Origin: JABJMC01 sp964459205
GTDB lineage: Bacteria; Patescibacteriota; Gracilibacteria; UBA1369; UBA12473
Direction of reading: 5' to 3'
Length of the DNA stretch: 64,000 nucleotides
NCBI GenBank assembly: GCA_964459205.1
Contig: CAYWKJ010000002.1
Location: 1-64,000 of the forward strand
Shown here piece after piece: positions 52,201 to 60,436 of this stretch; within the stretch, counting starts at the first letter, position 1, and every line of letters begins with the position of its first letter. The notes under the pieces are model-generated. The model saw only the letters and a program-made list of their open reading frames with translations, ran no database searches and was not told the DNA's origin. Position numbers and translations under genes: made by a program.

Positions 52201-55188
52201 GACGCCGAAGCCGGACTTGGCACTGATGTCTTAAGTTTAAGAGATGAAAACTCAACCTTTTATGTTTATGGTTGTGACACAACTGATACCATTTATATAG
52301 AAGACGTTGATTATTCAGATGTCTGTTCCGCTGAATTACCGATCGCGGAAGAAGAACTTTACTGTGCCGACTTAGTGACTGAACCAGTCACTTTCACTTA
52401 TGAAGAAAGTCTAGAAATCCAAGAAGTTGTCATAACTGCCAATAACCAAAATAGTGAAACTTGGTACGGTACTTATAATATTTGGAGCACTGGTGAAGCC
52501 TGTTTATTCACCGAAACCCTCGAAGAAGCAGAAGCTGGTGGCGGAGAAATCTCACTTGATCTTACTGTAGATTCTACTGGTGAAAATATGTTCTATGTGT
52601 ATAACTGTGCCGCCGGCGACACTGTTTATGTTTTTGAACAAAATTATCCGGATATCTGTTTAGCAGAAATCACTATTGATACAGCTTGTATCAGCATTAC
52701 CCTAGACCCAGCTACAACTACTGAAACTGATGTAACCTTTACTATTACTTCTGACCCAACTGATTGGGCCGGACCATGGATTTGGTCTACCACCAACCCA
52801 GACGGAGTATTCACCATTGGCACTGAAAGTGGGAGCGAAATAACAACCACTTCAACCACCGTGAATTACTCTGGAGAGGCTGAAGATGTAATCTCTGTTT
52901 ATGAAGCTGGTGATTATGGTGATGTTTGTTACGCCACAGCTGTTTTGGATACTGCTCCATACTGTGGTGACGGCAATCTAGATGAAGGCGAAGAATGTGA
53001 CGACGGTAATAATGTTAATAGTGATGGCTGTACAGCCACCTGTGAATTAGAAGAAGCCCCCTACTGCGGAAACGGCATCATCGAAGAAGGTGAAGATTGT
53101 GATGATGGCGAATTAAACGGCACCGAATTAAGCAGCTGTAACAGCGTTTGTGGCGTTGAAGGCGGCGGTGGCGGCGGTGGTGGTGGTGGCGGTGGTGGTG
53201 GCGGCGGTGCAGATGACTACTGTTATAAGCTTCGCTTCACTGACCCAGAAGACTTTGTTGGTCAAGATGCCGGATCCTGTACTGACGATGAAGAAGAAAA
53301 CGACTATTTCTGTTCTCGAAGTAACGACATCTACACTTTCTCTGGTTACACCGCTGGTGATGAAATCGAGTTCTATGTAGAAGCTCGCAACAATATGGAA
53401 AGTAAATGGAAAGGATCAGGCAATGACTATGACTACGAAATCGTTTGGGAATCTGACGACGCAACAGCCACTTTAGACTTTACTCAAGACGAAAACACCT
53501 CAACTGGTACTTATACCGTTGGAGACTCTGATTTTGAACTAACTGTGGAAGTAAACAGCTCATGTTCAGCTACATTTGAGCAAGAAGAGGAAGAAGTCGA
53601 ACCTCCAGAAGTTGATCGCACCGACTATATTGAAAAAAGTGTTTACACCTATAACTTTGGTTGGTTTGAATCTGATGAAACTTCATCCATTAATAGCGAC
53701 GGATTTACAAGATATGCTCATGACTATGACTACGCCTTCTACAAAATTCGCTATTACTCATCTGATGCTGCCTCTGGCAACCCAGAATCCATTGTAATTG
53801 CTGATGATATCGCGACCGATATCGAAGGCATAATTGCTGATGATGAATTATCTGATTTAGATGGTGGATACATTGAACTTCGCATTCCTGGCGCCGAAAC
53901 TGGTGTAGGAGCTGAAGGAGGAACTGAAGAAGTTTACGAATGGATGGATACTGATGCTTCCACTGATGCAACTATGGTCATCTACTACTCAGCCAGCGAA
54001 GATGATGTTCCAGAATGTAGCACTTTAGCTTCTGAAGACGCTGACAATACAACCTGTTATGAAGGCTCAATTTCTTCAGAAATAACAATTAATAATCTTC
54101 AAGATATCAAAGATGACTCTGATGGTGACATTATTGTGAAATATGTAGGACGTGTTCACAATGGGACTGACTTTGTTTGTGATGAACTAACGGAACGCAC
54201 CGATGTTACTTGTCCGGTTCAGGTTCTAGAAAACACAGTTACAGCCACTGACCCAGATGGTGGAGAGTTAACTGACAGCGCTATTATTACTGTTATTTGT
54301 CCTTACATGCTCACCCAAAATGCTGGTGATGTTTATATCGAAGGAGATCTAAGCACTTATGATGTTTCTTGTTACGAAGAATTCTCTACCTTTGCTAGCA
54401 GTGATGCTGTTGTTATGGGTAAAGAAGTTAGCTTCTTATCTCGTCTTTCTAGTTACATCTCAAGTAAAAGTAATGACTTTGTTAAAGATCTAAGTACAGT
54501 TTGGAGCAAAATCAAAACCACTGATGATGGTGACATTGCTTCTTTTGAAGCTGTTTCCCAAAACACTGATCAAGTTGAATCCCAATTTGATTCCAGCAAG
54601 GTTACCGAAGATGATGGCGAAGAAAGAATCATTATTTCTAACTTTGACCAATTTACATCAATTGCAGATCATTTGATCTCTAATCCAAGCCAAAACGTTT
54701 ACAAATTCACGGGGACAGATGTGGTGTTTGATTTAGGAGCAAATAAAGTACCGGCTGGCGCCTATACAATTATCATCGAAGACGCTGATCTCCGGATTCG
54801 CGACAATATTGAATATGATGACACTGGTCATGATTTTACAGATCTAGATGAAATTCCATCGATTGCCTTTATTGTGCTTGGTGGAGATGTTTATGTTGAA
54901 AACGACCCAGCTTACGTAACCGACATGGTTGGAGTCTACTACATCGAAGAACGCGCCGGAGTAGGTGGAAATCTTGATGGTGATTGGACCGATCCATTTA
55001 CCACGCTCACGATTTACGGATCTGTTTACGGAAATATCAATAGTCTACTTGGAAACCGTACTTTTGCCGGACCAGCTAACTATAGCCATGGTAATGTTGT
55101 GCTTCGCTATGACGAGCGCATCTTCCTAAACACTCCTCCAGGTCTTGAAGAGTATGTAGATATCTCTTCTGAACGAACTGTCCACTAA
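49237..55188 (+). CDS. Giant secreted cysteine-rich repeat protein, 1983 aa
   Basis: A signal peptide is clear (KLKIIPLIVVGLLAIML, cut near AFA). After about 280 residues come nine tandem repeats of roughly 95-105 residues, most with four Cys at matching places (start of repeat, CLF, YNC, DDC). Then two Myxococcus-type cysteine-rich repeats (CGDGNLDEGEECDDGNN; CGNGIIEEGEDCDDGE), a run of 16 Gly codons and a long acidic C-terminal region that is beta-rich and ends RIFLNTPPGLEEY. No membrane anchor, SLH or sorting signal is seen at the C-terminus. The many paired Cys imply oxidative folding outside the cell. Likely a surface or released adhesin; function unknown. Confidence 0.85.
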   Translation: MKSHTKQKLKIIPLIVVGLLAIMLPSTAFAYVSQYASITNELSAEIDPLESSPDYDETPADEYACEARWQLHEHFFYANNTANYDYWMTIHAFAIVLDYDYAGGTHDANPESNDFLSNVDTSTLLCTLADNTYHDCSFDVDTDLGTEIASGSEWNGTSVTYQELDFLPGNPRGLLWQYSSDDPGNIYETPWLNGRDNMWEDVPDFGEEISFELLAYDEEYTATTTSYTLTEVMYIDPDDDYGSLSNWYHIYTNQADPDGDDDSDADPDGDYVYWYGMNGIARSVFADCVDACVSLEMTTPTEMTADDADGITNIQIEATSDNDDSPEWDGTYTYSSDGTCEFAETWTGAWLGTGDATLSETDDTSVYVYDCTAGDTIYVEDVDYSAECNAEIEIGDACVDLNITQPPTTITAEAIADGHVIVTIEANAASGDTWLGEYTFSAEAEDGSPSDGRFHSNYTAGLAGAGTNSYTTTAETVHFFDGSPGDTIYVEETTYPLACLDQVGSEELYCADLSVTPLTFTYEEAVNLVSIDIEAEDQIGEAWPTTYTIEGDGTCKFTEDANDVPTDSGVSSLTSSASTIYIYGCSPEEQITVTDVDYPVDCSAQAEVLDEDLVCRSMSILPTAITYEESLEIQEISYETLDQNDNAWTDGSYTLYSTGGTCLFTETQAEAEAGTGVANLATTATTAYVYNCDGGETIHAQENTYPDDCFAEIPVGTETLVCASIEAIPTSITYEEVQEIVEINFSTYDQNSDDWESLYNVFSETDTCLFAETYEDLESGNGQTSLDSIASTTVYVTGCGSGEIIKIEEIYFPDDCYINIPIGTEELVCADLVTEPTSFTYEESLEIQEVVITAGDQHNATWDGTYNIWSTGEACLFTETLQEAESGSGEISLDTVAETFYVYNCAQGDIVYVFEQTYPDDCLAEIPFGTEELVCTEMTVSKDSLTYEESQTITEITLSSVDQNGDDWPIRYDIWGLERTCLFTETYEDAEAGLGTDVLSLRDENSTFYVYGCDTTDTIYIEDVDYSDVCSAELPIAEEELYCADLVTEPVTFTYEESLEIQEVVITANNQNSETWYGTYNIWSTGEACLFTETLEEAEAGGGEISLDLTVDSTGENMFYVYNCAAGDTVYVFEQNYPDICLAEITIDTACISITLDPATTTETDVTFTITSDPTDWAGPWIWSTTNPDGVFTIGTESGSEITTTSTTVNYSGEAEDVISVYEAGDYGDVCYATAVLDTAPYCGDGNLDEGEECDDGNNVNSDGCTATCELEEAPYCGNGIIEEGEDCDDGELNGTELSSCNSVCGVEGGGGGGGGGGGGGGGGADDYCYKLRFTDPEDFVGQDAGSCTDDEEENDYFCSRSNDIYTFSGYTAGDEIEFYVEARNNMESKWKGSGNDYDYEIVWESDDATATLDFTQDENTSTGTYTVGDSDFELTVEVNSSCSATFEQEEEEVEPPEVDRTDYIEKSVYTYNFGWFESDETSSINSDGFTRYAHDYDYAFYKIRYYSSDAASGNPESIVIADDIATDIEGIIADDELSDLDGGYIELRIPGAETGVGAEGGTEEVYEWMDTDASTDATMVIYYSASEDDVPECSTLASEDADNTTCYEGSISSEITINNLQDIKDDSDGDIIVKYVGRVHNGTDFVCDELTERTDVTCPVQVLENTVTATDPDGGELTDSAIITVICPYMLTQNAGDVYIEGDLSTYDVSCYEEFSTFASSDAVVMGKEVSFLSRLSSYISSKSNDFVKDLSTVWSKIKTTDDGDIASFEAVSQNTDQVESQFDSSKVTEDDGEERIIISNFDQFTSIADHLISNPSQNVYKFTGTDVVFDLGANKVPAGAYTIIIEDADLRIRDNIEYDDTGHDFTDLDEIPSIAFIVLGGDVYVENDPAYVTDMVGVYYIEERAGVGGNLDGDWTDPFTTLTIYGSVYGNINSLLGNRTFAGPANYSHGNVVLRYDERIFLNTPPGLEEYVDISSERTVH
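50095..52960 (+). repeat. Nine tandem ~300-bp repeats coding 4-Cys modules
   Basis: Repeats open with Cys-Ala-Asp-Leu-like pieces (LVCADLVTEP, LYCADLVTEP, LVCASIEAIP) and share FTYEESLEIQEVV, GEACLFTETL and YVYNC. Copies six and eight are almost identical in long parts, suggesting recent duplication or gene conversion within the gene. Confidence 0.85.
53161..53208 (+). repeat. Poly-glycine GGN triplet tract (16 codons)
   Basis: Sixteen consecutive GGC/GGT codons between the cysteine-rich repeats and the C-terminal region. A triplet tract can change in length without breaking the frame, so it may act as a variable flexible linker. Confidence 0.9.
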
Positions 55189-55282
55189 GAGGTGGGCCTG
55201 TACGCTACGACCAGAACGAATCGGATAACGGCCTAACAGTTCTTTATTTGTGACCGCACTACCTTCCCTTTCACCTTATTTA

Positions 55283-55291
55283 TGCTACACT
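55283..55291 (+). promoter_or_regulatory. Extended -10 promoter of holA, leaderless spacing
   Basis: TGc-TACACT (hexamer 55286-55291), six bases, then the holA ATG at 55298. No -35 is evident. Confidence 0.55.
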
Positions 55292-55297
55292 TCGATC

Positions 55298-56272
55298 ATG
55301 AACAATGTTGTCCTCTTATTCGGCGAAGACCAATTTTGCATCCACGAAAAAATTGAATTCTGGAAAGCAAAGTTTATCGAAAAATATGGTGATGACATGA
55401 ACCTGGACGAAATCGAAGGAGACACTCCCCCCAATCAAATTATCGAGTCAGCCGAAGCTATGCCTTTTCTCGGTGATAAACGCCTTATTATCGTCAAAGG
55501 ATTCCTCGCCAAACAAGATTCTGACACGCAAAAAAAGATGGTTTCACTTTTAGAAAGAGTCCCGGAAAGCACTACCCTCGTCTTTTTAGAAATAAATCCC
55601 CCAGACAAACGAAAAGCCTTATTTAAAAAACTACAAAAAGAAGCAAGATGCGAAGAATGCAAACCACTAATTGGCAATGATTTAACCGAGTGGATCATCT
55701 CTCGTGTCAAAGCTATGGATAGCGACATTGATTGGGGAAATGCTACCTATTTGGGCAGTTTAATAAGCTCAGATTCCTGGCGACTGAAAAATGAAATCGA
55801 AAAATGTGCCCTAGCCTCCCCTGGCGAAAAAATCACCCGTGAAAAAATAGATGAAATGGTGAGCAGCAGTGGCAATACCACGGTTTTTAAACTTACTGAT
55901 GCCCTTGGCGCTCGCCAACCAGAAGAAGCCATTAGTCACTTTCATCAATTAGTAGAAAAAGGCGAAGCTATTCCCATGATTTTCTCCATGCTAGTACGCC
56001 AATTTAGAATGATTATTCAAATCAAAGAACTTCAGGGACAAGGCATGGCGCACGCGCAAATCGCCTCCAAAATCAGCCAACATCCCTACGCTGTAAATTC
56101 AGTAGCCAGCCAAACCCAAAACTTCACGGAAAACGAACTAAAAATAGTCTACAAAAAACTTCTAAAAATCGATCGCGGTCTTAAAACCGGCGAATTCCGT
56201 TATCAAACCTCGGATCAACGAGAATTCATGCTCCAAATCGAAAAATTCATTCTAGAGTGTTGCGCTACATAG
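55298..56272 (+). CDS. holA: DNA polymerase III delta subunit
   Basis: Subunit of the clamp loader that opens the sliding clamp. From ATG 55298 the 324-aa protein starts NNVVLLFGEDQFCIHEKIEFW, the family opening, and shows LDEIEGD, SAEAMPFLGDKRLIIVKGF and the C-terminal helical part (VFKLTDALGARQPEEAISHF; DRGLKTGEFR). Length is normal. The in-frame GTG at 55250 would add 16 unrelated residues and is rejected because the extended -10 lies inside that stretch. Convergent to gatA with a five-base gap. Confidence 0.93.
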   Translation: MNNVVLLFGEDQFCIHEKIEFWKAKFIEKYGDDMNLDEIEGDTPPNQIIESAEAMPFLGDKRLIIVKGFLAKQDSDTQKKMVSLLERVPESTTLVFLEINPPDKRKALFKKLQKEARCEECKPLIGNDLTEWIISRVKAMDSDIDWGNATYLGSLISSDSWRLKNEIEKCALASPGEKITREKIDEMVSSSGNTTVFKLTDALGARQPEEAISHFHQLVEKGEAIPMIFSMLVRQFRMIIQIKELQGQGMAHAQIASKISQHPYAVNSVASQTQNFTENELKIVYKKLLKIDRGLKTGEFRYQTSDQREFMLQIEKFILECCAT

Positions 56273-56277
56273 CTATC

Positions 56278-57747
56278 CTACATAAACGCCTCAGGCTTTT
56301 TAGTATGCCAATCTGTTGCCTGCTGAAAAGCATGCCCTACATTTAAAATGCGACCTTCTTGAAATTGCGGCCCAATAATCTGTAAACCAATCGGCAAGCC
56401 ACTGCTAGAAAATCCGCACGGCACTGATAATCCCGGCACCCCGGCGGCTGAAGCTGGAATCGTTAAAGCATCCGCCATATACATGGCCAAAGGATCATCA
56501 ACCTTATCTCCTGCTTTAAAAGCTGGAAATGGCGACGCTGGCGCACAAATCACATCAACTCCTTTAAAAGCTTTATCAAAATCTTCAATAATTTTTGTTC
56601 GCACGCGCTGCGCTTTTTTGTAATAAGCATCATAATATCCCGCCGAAAGAACATATGTTCCCATCATAATTCGACGTTTAATCTCTGGCCCAAAACTCAC
56701 TGATCGCTGTTTAAAATAATAATCAATCAAATCTTCAGCCTCTTTATCTGGTTTAGACCCAAATCGAACACCATCAAAACGAGCCAAATTAGCCGAAAGC
56801 TCAGCTGGAGTCGCAATATAATACATAGCAATTGCGTATTCGGTCATTGGTAAGCTGATTTCCTTAACCTCAGCACCCATCTCTTCTAGTTGTTTAACCC
56901 CCGCCATTACTGCTTCCTTCACATCCTCCTCTACTCCTTCTACAAAATATTCTTTTGGTACTCCAATTTTAAGTCCCTTTACATCACCAGTTAAAAGTGA
57001 ACCATAATCCGGCACTTCCTCAGGTGGCGTAGTTAAATCATTTGAATCTTGCCCCGCCATAGCTTGCAAAATATAAGTTAAATCTTCGGCAGTTTTAGCT
57101 ACTGGACCTACTGTATCCCACGAAGAAGCAAAAGCCGTCACTCCAAAACGTGAAACTCTTCCATAAGTCACTTTTAAACCAGAGACTGAACACAAAGAAG
57201 CTGGTTGTCGAATCGAACCACCAGTATCAGTTCCAATAGCTCCTAAACAAAAATCCGCAGATACGGCCGCAATTGACCCCCCAGAAGATCCTCCAGCTAC
57301 ACGCTCTAAATCCCAAGGATTCCGCGTGTAACCAAAACAGGAATGCTCTGTAGAAGCGCCACACGCAAACTCATCTAAATTTGTTTTTCCGACCATCACC
57401 ATGCCGGCGTCCTTCAGTCGTTTAACAACTGTGGCGTCATATGGTGGCACAAAGTTCTTCATTCCAGGTGAAGCACAAGTAGTTGTAACTCCCTTAGTAT
57501 TCAATAAATCCTTAACACCAATCGGAATCCCTTCCAATAATCCCAATTCTTTACCACTGGCAATTTTTTCATCAACACGAGCTGCCTCCGTAAGCGCCCC
57601 CTCCCCTGTTACCGTCACAAAAGAATTCACTTTCCCATCATATTTTTTAATCCGCTCCAAGCATGATTCCGTGAGCTCTACCGCCGAAAACTTTTTCGCC
57701 TTAAGCCCCTCTTTTGCGTCCTTAATTGTTTGTGTCGCAAGTGACAT
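56278..57747 (-). CDS. gatA: Asp/Glu-tRNA(Asn/Gln) amidotransferase subunit A
   Basis: Amidase subunit of GatCAB, which releases ammonia from glutamine to convert mischarged Glu-tRNA(Gln) (or Asp-tRNA(Asn)). The 489-aa protein shows the amidase triad Lys79 (IGVKDLL), cis-Ser154 (AGGSSGGS) and nucleophile Ser178 (DTGGSIRQPAS), at the same numbers as described for S. aureus GatA. It overlaps the gatC stop by one base. gatB is not in the window, so the complex is split. Confidence 0.97.
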   Translation of the reverse strand: MSLATQTIKDAKEGLKAKKFSAVELTESCLERIKKYDGKVNSFVTVTGEGALTEAARVDEKIASGKELGLLEGIPIGVKDLLNTKGVTTTCASPGMKNFVPPYDATVVKRLKDAGMVMVGKTNLDEFACGASTEHSCFGYTRNPWDLERVAGGSSGGSIAAVSADFCLGAIGTDTGGSIRQPASLCSVSGLKVTYGRVSRFGVTAFASSWDTVGPVAKTAEDLTYILQAMAGQDSNDLTTPPEEVPDYGSLLTGDVKGLKIGVPKEYFVEGVEEDVKEAVMAGVKQLEEMGAEVKEISLPMTEYAIAMYYIATPAELSANLARFDGVRFGSKPDKEAEDLIDYYFKQRSVSFGPEIKRRIMMGTYVLSAGYYDAYYKKAQRVRTKIIEDFDKAFKGVDVICAPASPFPAFKAGDKVDDPLAMYMADALTIPASAAGVPGLSVPCGFSSSGLPIGLQIIGPQFQEGRILNVGHAFQQATDWHTKKPEAFM

Positions 57748-58034
57748 TACATAACTGGTTTAACCTTGATTTGATCTTTTTCAATCGGCAATTCCGAACA
57801 CTCCAAAAGCTTCTTAGGATTTTCGCAATCAACAACCTCATCCTCGCGCAAAACATTAGTAAGCCCAGTAACTTGTGAAGTAGGCTCTACTCCATCTGTA
57901 TCCACCTTATTTAAACACTCCATATACTCAAAAACACCCGAAAGCTGCTGCGCAAAAACCTCAACCTCAGCTTCGTCAAGAGAAAGACGAGCTAATTTGG
58001 CCACATGTTTAACCTGATCTTTGGAGATTTTCAT
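57747..58034 (-). CDS. gatC: Asp/Glu-tRNA amidotransferase subunit C
   Basis: Small GatC subunit of 95 aa that wraps around GatA and GatB. The opening VKHVAKLARLSLDEAEVE and the ending region with GLTNVLREDEV are typical. It is the first gene of the gatCA pair. A -10 element lies exactly six bases before the ATG (leaderless spacing). Divergent from the 97-aa membrane protein gene, with only 38 bases between the two starts. Confidence 0.94.
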   Translation of the reverse strand: MKISKDQVKHVAKLARLSLDEAEVEVFAQQLSGVFEYMECLNKVDTDGVEPTSQVTGLTNVLREDEVVDCENPKKLLECSELPIEKDQIKVKPVM

Positions 58035-58040
58035 GATTTG

Positions 58041-58046
58041 AGTCTA
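58041..58046 (-). promoter_or_regulatory. -10 element of gatC, leaderless spacing
   Basis: Minus-strand TAGACT, six bases, then ATG 58034. It matches four of six consensus bases. It lies back to back with the promoter of the plus-strand gene at 58073. Confidence 0.4.
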
Positions 58047-58057
58047 ACCTAAAAACG

Positions 58058-58065
58058 TGTAAAAT
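58058..58065 (+). promoter_or_regulatory. -10 element of the 97-aa membrane protein gene, leaderless spacing
   Basis: TG directly followed by TAAAAT (58060-58065), seven bases, then ATG 58073. The same TGTAAAAT block precedes the gene at 1577. Confidence 0.5.
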
Positions 58066-58072
58066 AAAAGCT

Positions 58073-58366
58073 ATGAACACTGTGCTTAATATCAAAAAAG
58101 TCTCCCTCCTTTTCTTTATTCTTTTTGGAGGGGCACACATCTTTTCATCGCTCATGTTGGCGAACGATTATTTTAGTGATAATATGCGCCTCCTGAATGG
58201 CACGCTTGATATTCCAGCTATTATCTGTGGATTTATTTACGCCGCAACAAGCCTTAAACTCTATTTAGAAGACATGGGCAAATCCACTAAAACATTTGAT
58301 TTAGTTGCTGGTGTCATCGGTGGACTAATTCTGATCGCACTTCTGTACGTAAACTTCCTTCTCTAA
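58073..58366 (+). CDS. Small three-helix membrane protein, unknown
   Basis: A 97-aa protein with three hydrophobic segments (about residues 9-30, 45-60, 76-95) and a short charged loop LEDMGKSTKTFD. No family is recognised. Its TAA shares a base with the ATG of the RibL-like gene (TAATG), so it leads a transcript with that gene, ftsX and recO. Confidence 0.75.
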   Translation: MNTVLNIKKVSLLFFILFGGAHIFSSLMLANDYFSDNMRLLNGTLDIPAIICGFIYAATSLKLYLEDMGKSTKTFDLVAGVIGGLILIALLYVNFLL

Positions 58367-58812
58367 TGAAAAAGAAAGTAATGGCCTTCGGCACCTTTGA
58401 CTATTTGCACGCTGGGCACGAGAATTATCTCAAAAAAGCGGCTGCTTTAGGCGAACAATTAATCGTGGTAATTGCCCGCGATCGTACTGCCGAAAGCATC
58501 CGCGGAACCTGTCCAGATCACTCCGAACGCCAACGCCTAAACCGCATCAAAGCACTCCCTTACGTAACAAAAGCCGTCCTCGGCGACTTAAATGACAAAT
58601 ACAAAGTTCTCAAAAAACACAAACCAGATGTGATTGTCCTTGGTTATGACCAATTTGTATTCACTCAACAGCTTTCTAAGGTACTTATCACCTTAAAATC
58701 CGCGGCCGAAATCGTTCGTTTAAAACCGTACAAACCAGAAATGTACAAAAGCTCCATCATCCGCGAAACCTCCCTTAAATGTCCTTCAAAACCTCTACAA
58801 GTCGTAGCCTAA
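58366..58812 (+). CDS. RibL-like nucleotidyltransferase (probable FAD synthase)
   Basis: A 148-aa cytidylyltransferase-like protein. It has VMAFGTFDYLHAGHENYL with the HxGH motif, VVIARDRTAES, a PDHSERQRLNRIKALPYV segment, AVLGDLNDKY and PDVIVLGYDQF. This pattern, especially the ARD and LGYDQ parts, fits archaeal-type FAD synthase RibL better than TagD or HldE. It would adenylate FMN made by the stand-alone riboflavin kinase at 41196. A glycerol-3-phosphate or sugar nucleotidyltransferase role is the main alternative. The end overlaps the ftsX start by 34 bases. Confidence 0.75.
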   Translation: MKKKVMAFGTFDYLHAGHENYLKKAAALGEQLIVVIARDRTAESIRGTCPDHSERQRLNRIKALPYVTKAVLGDLNDKYKVLKKHKPDVIVLGYDQFVFTQQLSKVLITLKSAAEIVRLKPYKPEMYKSSIIRETSLKCPSKPLQVVA

Positions 58813-59687
58813 AAATGGCTCTCTCTAATTTATGGCGCAATAAACTCTTAAGTAGTGCCACCATTATTGTAATGGGACTAATTTTATTTATTTTTAATGT
58901 GATTTTTACAGTTAATGTTCTGGCCAATCAAGCTATTAACGAACTCGAAGCCAAGGTTGATATGATTTTCTACCTCCAGGAAACAGCAGATTCCATTCTT
59001 ATAAACCAATTAGTCCAAGAACTTGAATCTCTCCCCGAAACCGCCACTGTAACCTACATTTCCAAAGAAGAAGCCTTAAATAATTTACTAGAAAAATACG
59101 AAGAAACCGGCGAAGACAACCCTTTTGACACCTATGATTTAGAAAACCCACTCCCCGCCAGCGTACATGTTATTACCGAAGACGCGGCTGATCACGAAAC
59201 CATTATGAACTTTTTGATGCAAACCCAATACGACACCGTGCTCCTCGACATTGAAAGTAATGAAGAAAACCGCCAAATCGTCCAAAACCTTATCCATATC
59301 ACTACTTTTACTCACAAACTATTACTGGGCATTATCATTACTTTTTTAATAGGTAGTGCCATGATTATTGCCAATGCCATTCACATCACTATTTGGGGCC
59401 GCAAAAAAGAACTCAACATCATGAAATTAGTTGGGGCTTCACCTGGATTTATCAAAGCTCCATTCCTAATGGAAGGGGCTCTTTATGGTCTTTTCTCTTC
59501 ACTAATCGGAGTTTTGCTTTTAGCTGGCTTTATTCACACTCTAGAACTAGAAACTTTTAGTTACTTAGACTTAAACATCCACTATTTCTCATTGTTTTTG
59601 ATTCAAGCCCTAATTTGTATCTTAATGGGCATGACTGCTAGCTTTTTAGCAACGCATTACTACCTTAAACATCACGCAAAAGTATGA
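58779..59687 (+). CDS. ftsX: Cell division protein FtsX
   Basis: Membrane subunit of the FtsEX complex that activates wall hydrolases at division. The 302-aa protein has the FtsX layout: N-terminal RSLKMALSNLWRNKLLSSATI, a first membrane segment, an extracytoplasmic domain (LEAKVDMIFYLQET, VTYISKEEAL, NPLPASVHV) and three C-terminal membrane segments. Start 58779 is preferred because it includes the conserved basic N-terminus; ATG 58815 is the alternative and would avoid overlap with the upstream gene. ftsE is not adjacent. The stop overlaps recO by four bases. Confidence 0.93.
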   Translation: MSFKTSTSRSLKMALSNLWRNKLLSSATIIVMGLILFIFNVIFTVNVLANQAINELEAKVDMIFYLQETADSILINQLVQELESLPETATVTYISKEEALNNLLEKYEETGEDNPFDTYDLENPLPASVHVITEDAADHETIMNFLMQTQYDTVLLDIESNEENRQIVQNLIHITTFTHKLLLGIIITFLIGSAMIIANAIHITIWGRKKELNIMKLVGASPGFIKAPFLMEGALYGLFSSLIGVLLLAGFIHTLELETFSYLDLNIHYFSLFLIQALICILMGMTASFLATHYYLKHHAKV

Positions 59688-60436
59688 ACCCGCGCTCTTT
59701 TACGATAAGTGGTATCGTTATTAGAATATCTGATTTAGGGGAATCTGATCGATTTGTAACTTTACTAACTCCAGACCGTGGCAAAATCACCACCATTGGG
59801 AAAAATCTCCGAACCTTAAAAAGTCGCCGCAACACCCAATTAGAATTAATGAACCGCGTTCAGGCAAAACTCTGGCGCAGCCGTAACCATCACTATTTAA
59901 GCGAATGCAAACTAGAAGAAAGATTTAATGAACTCAAAAAAAATCTCGCCAGCTCAACTTCCGCCGCTTTTATCATCGAGGCCACAGAACGCTTAACCGC
60001 CGAAGAACACCATATCCCCCATCTTTATGACTTACTTGAACAAACCCTCTCACTCATTGACTTTTACCCCAAAAAGCACGAATTATTGCGCGAAGCCTAT
60101 CTTATCAAGTTACTTAACTTAGTAGGTAGCATCAGTAGTTTCCGAGCCTGTGCCGAATGCAAAAAACCACTCCCCCAGGAAGATGCCTTCCTAGACGAAG
60201 ACCATTCTACGATTCACTGCATAACTTGCAGCGACAAAACCGCCAGCTACTTACGCCGCATTCCACTTGAAACTCTTAAACTCATGCATTTTTTACTATC
60301 CCACCCTATCCCGGCCGCTCTCAAACTAAAAATTACCAAAGAACACATAAACATCATCGACGAATTTGGACGCACTTTCCTAAAAAAAGACCTGCACTAT
60401 CCACTTAAGTCAGAGGCGTTTTTAAACACTTATTAA
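59684..60436 (+). CDS. recO: DNA repair protein RecO
   Basis: Recombination mediator that loads RecA with RecR. The 250-aa protein has the N-terminal OB fold (SGIVIRISDLGESDRFVTLLT, PDRGKITTIGKNLR split here) and the C-terminal helical domain with a zinc site from two CxxC pairs (CAECKKPL and CITC). ATGA overlap with ftsX. Its stop overlaps that of the convergent 691-aa gene. Confidence 0.93.
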   Translation: MNPRSFTISGIVIRISDLGESDRFVTLLTPDRGKITTIGKNLRTLKSRRNTQLELMNRVQAKLWRSRNHHYLSECKLEERFNELKKNLASSTSAAFIIEATERLTAEEHHIPHLYDLLEQTLSLIDFYPKKHELLREAYLIKLLNLVGSISSFRACAECKKPLPQEDAFLDEDHSTIHCITCSDKTASYLRRIPLETLKLMHFLLSHPIPAALKLKITKEHINIIDEFGRTFLKKDLHYPLKSEAFLNTY

